DNA of 7,744 bases. Source: Cyanobacteria bacterium UBA2566 (GTDB lineage: Bacteria; Cyanobacteriota; Cyanobacteriia; Cyanobacteriales; Desertifilaceae). Every line of letters begins with the position of its first letter. The stretch's first letter is position 1. The stretch is taken from positions 1 to 7,744 of the forward strand of contig DDLS01000020.1 in NCBI GenBank assembly GCA_002340255.1. Reading direction: 5' to 3'. Shown piece after piece: positions 1 to 5,970 of this stretch. Made by a program: the position numbers and the translations under genes. Below the pieces are notes generated by a model. It was not told where the DNA came from and did no database searches. It saw only the letters and a list, made by a program, of their open reading frames with translations.

Positions 1-17
1 ACAGCGCAAAGCGCTGT
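1..17. repeat. Perfect hairpin palindrome overlapping the 5' end of xisH
   Basis: The bases ACAGCGC and GCGCTGT form a perfect 7-bp inverted repeat around an AAA loop. Read in the xisH frame it gives Ser-Ala-Lys-Arg-Cys where family members have Ser-Ala-Lys-Asp, so the palindrome either replaced or disrupted codons near the start. A related motif (ACAGCGC, short loop, GCGC) sits at the other end of the window (7725-7744). Whether more of a repeat lies upstream cannot be seen. Confidence 0.6.
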
Positions 18-425
18 ATCTATCATGAAACAGTCAAAACAGCTTTAATTAAAGATGGCTGAAAAATTACCAACGATCCACTCTCCTTAGCCGTCGGAGG
101 CCGAACGGTTTATGTCGATCTGGGTGCAGAGAAGCTGTTAGCTGCCGAAAAAGATAACCAACGAATTGCTGTAGAGGTCAAAAGTTTTGTGTGTCCATCT
201 CCTGTACAAGATTTAGAAAATGCTTTAGGTCAATATGTGCTTTACAGAGGATTAATGCAAGAATCACATCTTCATCAAGACCGTAAGTTGTATTTAGCAG
301 TTTCTGATTTGGTTTATTTTGATTTTTTTGATGAAAAAATAGCTCAAATTGCCATTCGCACCAATCAAGTTAAAGTGTTGAGATTTGATGAAACATCACA
401 GGAAATAAGCCAATGGATAGAGTAA
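3..425 (+). pseudogene. xisH: XisH-family protein (PD-(D/E)XK nuclease fold), broken by an in-frame TGA
   Basis: One frame gives almost a whole XisH protein (about 140 codons; the family is about 138-140 residues). It begins SAK.., continues IYHETVKTALIKDG, then meets TGA at 60-62, and resumes KITNDPLSLAVGG. XisH proteins usually have Trp at the stop position (DGW), so a TGG to TGA change is the simplest reading. The nuclease-fold residues lie after the stop: Asp at 117-119, and the Glu-Val-Lys motif with Glu at 174-176 and Lys at 180-182. The next in-frame ATG, GTG or TTG is a GTG at 189, beyond these residues, so re-initiation would give only about 78 residues without the putative active site. 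The normal start codon is not seen; it lies upstream of the window or has been lost to the palindrome at 1-17. XisH is known as an fdxN-element excision controlling factor; no excisase or nif element is present here. A sequencing error at position 62 is the main alternative to real gene decay. Confidence 0.85.
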
Positions 426-748
426 ATGAATATGGTCAACTGATCCAAGAATTTCTAGACTACTATGCCCAAATTCCCTATAGCCATGGTGACATTAAGA
501 GCCATGTGATTGCTGATTGGACGAACCATCACTTTATGTTGGTGATTATCGGTTGGGATGGAAAACATCGCGTTCATGGTATGATTACCCATGCCCAGAT
601 TATTGATGGTAAAATCTGGATTCATCGCGATGGGATTGAAGATAGCATTACGGAGAAATTATTGGAAGCGGGTGTGCCGAAATCGGATATTGTTTTAGGT
701 TTTCACCCGCCACACATTCGCCCCCATACTGGATTTGCGATCGCCTAA
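413..748 (+). CDS. xisI: XisI-family protein (fdxN element excision controlling factor)
   Basis: This 111-residue protein has the usual XisI length and the family's hallmark ends: an N-terminal helix (VNEYGQLIQEFLDYYAQIPY), a central HFMLVIIGWDGKHRVHG strand region, IWIHRDGIED, and a C-terminal GFHPPHIRPHTGFAIA. XisI acts with XisH. In Anabaena the pair controls excision of the fdxN element with the recombinase XisF, but many cyanobacteria carry xisH/xisI pairs with no such element, and their role there is not settled. The ATG at 413 overlaps the end of xisH by 13 bases, a typical coupled arrangement. With xisH broken, ribosomes terminating at 60-62 would not reach this start, so coupled translation is probably lost. 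The frame is intact. Its last codons (GCG ATC GCC) form a HIP1 site. The family call is firm; the cellular function here is not known. Confidence 0.93.
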   Translation: MDRVNEYGQLIQEFLDYYAQIPYSHGDIKSHVIADWTNHHFMLVIIGWDGKHRVHGMITHAQIIDGKIWIHRDGIEDSITEKLLEAGVPKSDIVLGFHPPHIRPHTGFAIA

Positions 749-769
749 AATTTTACATATGGTCTAAGT

Positions 770-1681
770 ATGGAAAAATCTGCTCTATTTGTGGGGTTGG
801 CAACGTTAGACTTCCTCTATCTAACACCCAAAATTCCCCAGGTGAATGAGAAACTCGTTGCTGTGGATTATACCGTGGCGGCGGGTGGTCCAGCGACGAA
901 TGCGGCGATCTCCTTCGAGTATTTGCGGCGCTTACACAAAAATAGTGGCTCAACCCAACTCCTCGCCAGTGTGGGGAATCATCCCCTCAGTCGTCTCATT
1001 CGGACAGATTTAGAAGTTTATGGGGTTCACTGCATCGATCTTGACTCGCAACGGATCGATCCTCCACCCGTTTCCTCGATTTTAGTCACTCAACCAGGGG
1101 GCGATCGCGCCGTAATTTCGATTAATGCAACTCATGCACAAGGAGCCTGGAATCCAGATTTTAGCGCTCTCTTAGACAATATACAGGTTCTGTTAATCGA
1201 TGGTCATCAAATGGCGATGAGTCAAGAATTGGCTCAGATAGCTAAGGCTGGGAAAATTCCCATTATTATCGATGGAGGCAGTTGGAAACCTGGATTTGAA
1301 GGGGTTCTGGCGTTAGCCGATACGGTTATTACCTCAGCGAATTTCTATCCCCCTGGATGTGACACCCACGAACAAGTGATGGCTTATTTAATCGATTTAG
1401 GCATTCCTCAAATTGCCATTACCCAGGGAGAAGGAGCGATCGCCTACTATACTCAAGGGAAACAGAGCCACATTGCGGTTCCTCAAGGTTCGGCAGTCGA
1501 TACATTAGGCGCTGGTGATATTCTCCATGGTGCATTTTGTTATTATTCTCTAGAATTAGACTTTGCAGAAGCCTTGGCTCAATCAGCTAAGATTGCCTCT
1601 GCTTCAGTTCAACAGTTCGGAACACGAGCTTGGATGAAAGGTGAGGGTGGAGGGATAGGGGAATGGAGAGAAGGCTTTTAG
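770..1681 (+). CDS. PfkB-family carbohydrate kinase
   Basis: This 303-residue protein has the ribokinase/PfkB fold signatures. Near the N terminus is AAGGPATNAA (residues 37-46), the glycine pair and Asn that contact the sugar. Near the C terminus is DTLGAGD (244-250), the anion-hole and ATP-site motif, with Asp250 as the expected catalytic base. Length is normal for the family (about 300). It should transfer the gamma-phosphate of ATP to a hydroxyl of a sugar or sugar-like substrate in the cytosol. The SxxFYPPG segment at 189-196 and the GTRAW segment near residue 284 recall ketohexokinase or sulfofructose-kinase-like branches, but substrate cannot be assigned from this. The ATG at 770 follows xisI by 21 bases and has no clear Shine-Dalgarno sequence. 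It is in the same frame as xisI, separated by one TAA and seven sense codons. Co-transcription with xisHI is possible but shows no functional logic. Confidence 0.9.
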   Translation: MEKSALFVGLATLDFLYLTPKIPQVNEKLVAVDYTVAAGGPATNAAISFEYLRRLHKNSGSTQLLASVGNHPLSRLIRTDLEVYGVHCIDLDSQRIDPPPVSSILVTQPGGDRAVISINATHAQGAWNPDFSALLDNIQVLLIDGHQMAMSQELAQIAKAGKIPIIIDGGSWKPGFEGVLALADTVITSANFYPPGCDTHEQVMAYLIDLGIPQIAITQGEGAIAYYTQGKQSHIAVPQGSAVDTLGAGDILHGAFCYYSLELDFAEALAQSAKIASASVQQFGTRAWMKGEGGGIGEWREGF

Positions 1682-1751
1682 CTTTGCTCCTTTGTAATGC
1701 TATCACTGGATATTTTGGTGATTAATAGTCGTTTGTAACCTAAGAAAAATA

Positions 1752-2876
1752 ATGACAGAACCTCAACCGATGACAATTACCTTACCGCCCTTGCGGATTA
1801 CGGTGAATAATCAACAACAGGTGAACCTAGAGTGGATGCCTCAAGCTCAAGAACAACTCCCTCCCAGTCAACCCCAAATCCCAGAGAACTGGAAACGGTG
1901 GATCGCCTTAAATAAACTGCATAATAAGCCCGAACAGTCCATGATTGAGGCGATGAAACAACAGGGAATCGATCCGGCGATCGCCCGCATTGCCATTAAT
2001 CAAGTGATGGCGGAACCGTCCTATCAAGCTGGGAACAATATGGCCCAACTGCTGCGAAAATTAGAGTCAACCCTCGCCATTCAACAGCAACTCGCGGCAC
2101 TTTCGTCTCAGGCGAATCGGATTGAGCGGCGATCGGGCGTTTCCAGACAGGAATTTCTCGACTGCTATTATGCCACCAATACCCCAGTGATCTTAACCGA
2201 TTTAATGCAAGATTGGCCGGCGATGAAAACTTGGTCACCGGAATACTTAAAAGAAAAATATGGCCATGTTGAGGTGCAAATCCAAGCCAACCGTAACCGT
2301 AACCGTGAATATGAAATTGAATGTGAAAAACATCGCAAAACTATCTTGCTGGGAGACTATACCGATCGAGTCTTGAATGGGGGCGAAAATAATGATTATT
2401 ATATGGTCGCCAATAACCAAAACTTAGAGCGCGAAGAATTAAAAGGACTGCTCGGCGATATCATCTTTTTCCCCGAACTGCTTAATCCAGAAGAAACCCA
2501 TAATCGCGTGTTCTTCTGGTTTGGACCGAGTGGAACCATTACCCCCCTGCACCACGATCCCGTGAACTTAATGATGGCTCAAGTCTATGGTCGTAAACGC
2601 TGGCGCTTAATTTCTCCCCAACAAACTCCTCTAATTTACAATTATGTCGGAGTATTTAGTAAGGTGGACTGCGAGAATCCCGATTATCAGAAATATCCCC
2701 TCTTTAAGAATGTGCAAATGATTGAAGAAGTCTTACAACCGGGAGAAGTTATTTTTGTTCCTGTAGGCTGGTGGCATCAAGTGAAAGCGCTCGATACAAG
2801 TATTTCCTTATCCTTCACGAATTTTGTTTTTCCCAATTCTTACACTTGGCAAGACCCCAATATCAAGGCCTGGTGA
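1752..2876 (+). CDS. Cupin-like (JmjC-type) putative Fe(II)/2-oxoglutarate-dependent oxygenase
   Basis: This 374-residue protein has two parts. Residues about 1-125 are a Gln/Pro-rich start followed by helical stretches (NWKRWIALNK, then GIDPAIARIAINQVM); I recognise no function for them. Residues about 126-360 match the cupin-like JmjC family (Cupin_8, relatives of FIH and JMJD proteins): TPVILTDLMQDWPAMKTW is the family's N-terminal signature. The iron ligands appear as His267-x-Asp269 in TPLHHDP, with His342 in GWWHQV. Lys282 in GRKRWRLISP is the likely 2-oxoglutarate carboxylate contact. All three iron ligands are present, so it is probably catalytically competent. FIH-like relatives hydroxylate protein side chains; the substrate here is unknown. 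The ATG at 1752 follows the kinase by 70 bases with only a weak A-rich leader; Met7 is an alternative start. No paired partner gene is evident. Confidence 0.88.
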   Translation: MTEPQPMTITLPPLRITVNNQQQVNLEWMPQAQEQLPPSQPQIPENWKRWIALNKLHNKPEQSMIEAMKQQGIDPAIARIAINQVMAEPSYQAGNNMAQLLRKLESTLAIQQQLAALSSQANRIERRSGVSRQEFLDCYYATNTPVILTDLMQDWPAMKTWSPEYLKEKYGHVEVQIQANRNRNREYEIECEKHRKTILLGDYTDRVLNGGENNDYYMVANNQNLEREELKGLLGDIIFFPELLNPEETHNRVFFWFGPSGTITPLHHDPVNLMMAQVYGRKRWRLISPQQTPLIYNYVGVFSKVDCENPDYQKYPLFKNVQMIEEVLQPGEVIFVPVGWWHQVKALDTSISLSFTNFVFPNSYTWQDPNIKAW

Positions 2877-3060
2877 GAAGGATTTCTTCAGAATGCCTTC
2901 ATCCCTGGAATGAATTTACGGGGTTTTCGGCATTTTCCTTAGAACTGATGACCAGGGTGGAGCATAGCACAAATCTTAAGCTTAATGGAACTCAATCTCT
3001 ATTGGGCTGATTCTGGATTACAAAGAGTGATAGACCTTTAGTTAAGATCATCTCTATAGC

Positions 3061-5031
3061 ATGTCACAACCAACAATTGAATCGATCCTTAAAGAAAAAC
3101 GTCAATTCCACCCCTCAGCAGAATTTGCCCAAAATGCCCAGATCAAAAGTCTGGAAGAGTACCAACAGCTCTACGAAAAAGCCAAAGCTGACCCCCAAGG
3201 CTTCTGGGCAGAACTGGCAGAACAGGAATTAGATTGGTTTGAAAAGTGGGATCGAGTTCTAGACTGGGAACCCCCCTTTGCCAAGTGGTTTGTGGGTGGA
3301 AAGATTAATATTTCTTATAACTGCCTCGATCGCCACTTGAAAACCTGGCGCAAAAATAAAGCTGCCCTCATCTGGGAAGGAGAACCGGGAGATTCGCGCA
3401 CCCTGACCTACGCCCAACTGCATCGAGAAGTTTGCCAAATGGCCAATGTATTGAAACAGTTAGGGGTGCAAAAAGGAGATCGCGTGGGGATCTACATGCC
3501 CATGATTCCGGAAGCGGCGATCGCCCTTTTAGCCTGTGCCCGCATTGGCGCACCCCATACCGTCATCTTTGGCGGATTCAGTGCCGAAGCCCTCAAAGAC
3601 CGACTGCTGGATGCTGAAGCTAAACTGGTCATTACTGCCGATGGAGGATGGCGTAAAGATAAGATTGTTTCCTTGAAACCACAGGTCGATAAGGCGATCG
3701 CCGATAATGCCGTTCCTTCCGTCGATAACGTCCTTGTTGTCCAACGTACCAACCAACAAGTGCATATGGAACCCGGCCGCGACCACTGGTGGCACGACCT
3801 ACAAGCCGGAGTCTCCGCTAACTGTCCAGCCGAACCCATGGACAGCGAAGATATGCTTTTCATCCTCTACACCTCCGGAACCACAGGCAAACCCAAAGGT
3901 GTTGTCCATACCACGGGCGGTTATAACCTCTACACCCACATGACCCTCAAATGGGCCTTCGACCTGCAAGAAACCGATGTTTATTGGTGTACGGCTGATA
4001 TTGGCTGGATTACTGGCCACAGCTATATTGTTTACGGCCCACTTTCCAATGGAGCCACAACGGTCATGTATGAAGGGGCCCCCCGTGCATCTAACCCCGG
4101 TTGCTTTTGGGATGTAGTCGAAAAATATGGCGTAACCATCTTCTATACTGCTCCAACTGCCATTCGCGCCTTTATTAAACTGGGAGAACATCATCCTAAC
4201 GCCCGTGACCTCTCTTCCCTACGAATTCTGGGAACGGTGGGTGAACCCATTAACCCAGAGGCTTGGATGTGGTATCACCGCATTATCGGCCATGAAAACT
4301 GTCCCATTGTCGATACCTGGTGGCAAACGGAAACTGGTGGATTTATGCTTACTCCCTTGCCTGGAGCTATTCCAACTAAACCGGGTTCAGCTACATTTCC
4401 TTTTCCTGGCATTTTGGCCGATATCGTAGACCTAGAAGGTAATCGAGTTGAGGACGATCAGGGAGGCTACTTGGTGATTCGCCATCCCTGGCCGAGTATG
4501 ATGCGAACTGTTTACGGCGATCCGGATCGCTTCCGACGCACCTATTGGGAACATATTCCTCCCAAAGATGGCCAATATCTCTATTTTGCTGGCGATGGAG
4601 CGCGTAAGGATGAGGAAGGCTATTTCTGGGTGATGGGCCGGGTTGATGATGTGGTTAATGTATCTGGACACCGTTTGGGAACCATGGAAATTGAATCGGC
4701 TCTGGTTTCCCATCCTTCGGTCGCTGAAGCGGCTGTAGTCGGGAAACCGGATGACCTTAAAGGGGAAGAAATAGTTGCTTTTGTTACCCTAGAGGGCACG
4801 TATAGTGCTTCAGAAGACCTGGAGAAAGAGTTAAAGCAGCATGTAGTGGGTGAAATTGGGGCCCTGGCTCGTCCTGGAGAAATTCGCTTTACCGATGCTT
4901 TGCCGAAAACGCGATCGGGTAAAATTATGCGTCGTTTACTGCGATCGCTCGCTGGAGGCCAAGAAATTGCGGGAGATACCTCCACCCTAGAAGACCGCAG
5001 TGTACTCGATAAACTGCGCGAAGATCGCTAA
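3061..5031 (+). CDS. acs: Acetyl-CoA synthetase, AMP-forming
   Basis: This 656-residue protein has the standard length and full motif set of AMP-forming acetate-CoA ligase (ANL superfamily), which makes acetyl-CoA from acetate, ATP and CoA via acetyl-adenylate in the cytosol. The N-terminal domain includes WFVGGKINISYNCLDRH (76-92), the ATP-binding loop YTSGTTGKPKG (270-280), and VDTWWQTETGG (417-427), whose Trp residues close the acyl pocket and favour acetate over longer acids. The hinge and mobile C-terminal domain follow: YFAGDGARKDEEGYFWVMGR (508-527), DDVVNVSGHRLGT (529-541), and PKTRSGKIMRR (615-625). Lys621 is the catalytic lysine that is inactivated by reversible acetylation in many bacteria. 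The ATG at 3061 agrees with the usual cyanobacterial N terminus (MSQPTIESIL) although no Shine-Dalgarno sequence precedes it. The 184-base spacer upstream suggests its own promoter. Nothing is missing or truncated. Confidence 0.98.
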   Translation: MSQPTIESILKEKRQFHPSAEFAQNAQIKSLEEYQQLYEKAKADPQGFWAELAEQELDWFEKWDRVLDWEPPFAKWFVGGKINISYNCLDRHLKTWRKNKAALIWEGEPGDSRTLTYAQLHREVCQMANVLKQLGVQKGDRVGIYMPMIPEAAIALLACARIGAPHTVIFGGFSAEALKDRLLDAEAKLVITADGGWRKDKIVSLKPQVDKAIADNAVPSVDNVLVVQRTNQQVHMEPGRDHWWHDLQAGVSANCPAEPMDSEDMLFILYTSGTTGKPKGVVHTTGGYNLYTHMTLKWAFDLQETDVYWCTADIGWITGHSYIVYGPLSNGATTVMYEGAPRASNPGCFWDVVEKYGVTIFYTAPTAIRAFIKLGEHHPNARDLSSLRILGTVGEPINPEAWMWYHRIIGHENCPIVDTWWQTETGGFMLTPLPGAIPTKPGSATFPFPGILADIVDLEGNRVEDDQGGYLVIRHPWPSMMRTVYGDPDRFRRTYWEHIPPKDGQYLYFAGDGARKDEEGYFWVMGRVDDVVNVSGHRLGTMEIESALVSHPSVAEAAVVGKPDDLKGEEIVAFVTLEGTYSASEDLEKELKQHVVGEIGALARPGEIRFTDALPKTRSGKIMRRLLRSLAGGQEIAGDTSTLEDRSVLDKLREDR

Positions 5032-5041
5032 CAACACGGCC

Positions 5042-5099
5042 GGGTGGGCAGGATATTCGGGTTGAAATTGAAGCATTTGACTTGTGAGCCTGCCCACCC
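5042..5099. repeat. Long-loop inverted repeat downstream of acs
   Basis: GGGTGGGCAGG (5042-5052) and its exact complement CCTGCCCACCC (5089-5099) form an 11-bp perfect stem around a 36-base loop. It begins 10 bases after the acs stop. There is no T-run after the stem, so it is not a canonical intrinsic terminator, though it could stop or protect the acs transcript. It may equally be a dispersed intergenic palindrome. Confidence 0.7.
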
Positions 5100-5105
5100 T
5101 AGGAT

Positions 5106-5125
5106 TTCCCTATTCCCTATTCCCT
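5106..5125. repeat. Tandem heptamer repeat TTCCCTA, nearly three copies
   Basis: TTCCCTA occurs at 5106-5112 and 5113-5119, with TTCCCT at 5120-5125. It ends seven bases before the start codon of the short RTX gene, so it occupies the leader where a ribosome binding site would be expected. Short pyrimidine-rich heptamer repeats of this type are frequent between genes in filamentous cyanobacteria. Confidence 0.75.
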
Positions 5126-5132
5126 GATACTT

Positions 5133-5882
5133 ATGGTAGCTACTCCTGATTTTTCCTTCTTTCTCCCCCGTCTATTGGCAACAGATTTTAATGACTTTAT
5201 TGTCTTGAATTCTACACCGGGACAGAATTCCTTAATCAACTATCCTGGAGGAGTCTGGGCCCTAGCAGGAAACGACACGATCTTTGGGTCTAATCTAAAT
5301 GAAGTCATTTTAGGGAACTTGAACAACGATCAATTGCGAGGAGGTTCGGGGGGCGATCGCCTCTTAGGAGGACAAAATGAAGATCTCCTCTTTGGTGAAA
5401 ACGGAGATGACCTCCTCCGAGGAGACCTGGGTGATGACCAACTCTTTGGGGAAGCAGGGAATGATACCCTTAGAGGAGGTCAAGGTAACGATGTCCTTAA
5501 CGGGGGAATTGGCCAAGATTTTATTATCGGAGATTTAGGATTTGATAACCTCTCTGGAGGGGCCGGCTTTGATACCCTCGTTTTTCGTACTGATGAAGCC
5601 AACCTTAACCCCAATTTCGTAGATGTAATCCTGGACTGGAATCCCACCCAAGACTTAATTGGCCTGACCAATGGATTAAGCTTTTCTAACCTCGGCTTTG
5701 ATACGAGTCACAACCTAGCTGGAGGAGGAGCCAACGATACTTTGATTATTATTGGTGCAACCGGGCAAAGCCTAGGAATTGTTGTAGACTACACCCTAGG
5801 TTTAGGGCCAGCTAACTTTACGAGTATTACTCAAAACGATTTACAAGTGGGTTCTAATGTCTTTTTTCCTCTGATCCCGTAA
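5133..5882 (+). CDS. RTX-type calcium-binding repeat protein, short paralogue
   Basis: This 249-residue acidic protein is built around twelve contiguous nonapeptides (residues 43-150) of the hemolysin-type GGxGxDxxx pattern, for example GGSGGDRLL, GGQGNDVLN and GGAGFDTLV. Such repeats fold into a parallel beta-roll that binds Ca2+ between turns. The first two units (ALAGNDTIF, GSNLNEVIL) are degenerate. The N-terminal part (11-42) contains NYPGGVWAL. The C-terminal part (about 151-249) begins FRTDEAN, includes VILDWNPTQDLIGLTNGLSF, and ends VGSNVFFPLIP; similar caps are common on cyanobacterial RTX proteins. There is no signal peptide or membrane segment, and RTX proteins are normally exported unprocessed by type I secretion, so export is inferred. 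No catalytic domain is present. The whole protein aligns without gaps to residues 270-518 of the neighbouring longer protein. No clear ribosome binding site precedes the ATG; the leader holds a heptamer repeat. Confidence 0.88.
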   Translation: MVATPDFSFFLPRLLATDFNDFIVLNSTPGQNSLINYPGGVWALAGNDTIFGSNLNEVILGNLNNDQLRGGSGGDRLLGGQNEDLLFGENGDDLLRGDLGDDQLFGEAGNDTLRGGQGNDVLNGGIGQDFIIGDLGFDNLSGGAGFDTLVFRTDEANLNPNFVDVILDWNPTQDLIGLTNGLSFSNLGFDTSHNLAGGGANDTLIIIGATGQSLGIVVDYTLGLGPANFTSITQNDLQVGSNVFFPLIP

Positions 5883-5915
5883 ATTCAAGACGAGCAGGAA
5901 ATTGAACCCCTGCCG

Positions 5916-5944
5916 TTGTAGTCTGGAATAACCTAAATTATAGC
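5916..5944 (+). promoter_or_regulatory. Possible sigma-70-type promoter of the long RTX gene
   Basis: TTGTAG (5916-5921) and TATAGC (5939-5944) are 17 bases apart, the ideal spacing, but match the consensus boxes only 3/6 and 4/6. A transcript would start about 20 bases before the TTG codon and would include the ribosome binding site. This is a weak, pattern-only prediction. Confidence 0.25.
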
Positions 5945-5958
5945 CATCCATTTTTAGT

Positions 5959-5963
5959 GAGGA
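5959..5963 (+). promoter_or_regulatory. Ribosome binding site supporting a TTG start
   Basis: GAGGA lies seven bases before the TTG at 5971, good spacing for a Shine-Dalgarno sequence. The frame is closed upstream by TAG at 5941-5943, and no ATG or GTG occurs between that stop and 5971, so this site decides in favour of the rare TTG start. Confidence 0.6.
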
Positions 5964-5970
5964 TCGAACT

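Noticed and set aside
1..748. xisH/xisI as part of an integrated excisable element
   Set aside because: No recombinase, attachment site or flanking direct repeat is visible, and the neighbours are ordinary metabolic genes.
753..953. Minus-strand frame over the start of the sugar kinase
   Set aside because: It overlaps a clear PfkB N terminus and shows no recognisable domain.
1702..1722. ATCAC / GTGAT dyad upstream of the oxygenase gene as a regulator site
   Set aside because: Only five bases per arm with an 11-base centre; the half-sites are in the opposite order to CRP-type sites and nothing else supports it.
2771..3010. 79-codon + strand frame running from the oxygenase end into the spacer
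   Set aside because: More than a third overlaps the conserved oxygenase C terminus in another frame, and the rest resembles no known protein and has no ribosome binding site.
3018..3048. TTACAA and TAAGAT as a promoter for acs
   Set aside because: Boxes match consensus only 3/6 and 4/6 and the spacer is 19 bases; too weak to list, although a promoter somewhere in 2877-3060 is likely.
3368..4985. Several open frames on both strands inside acs
   Set aside because: All are shadows of the complete, motif-rich acetyl-CoA synthetase frame.
5353..5580. Regular repeats in the RTX genes considered as a CRISPR-like array
   Set aside because: The periodicity is 27 bases, matches nonapeptide codons, and lacks identical repeats separated by unique spacers.
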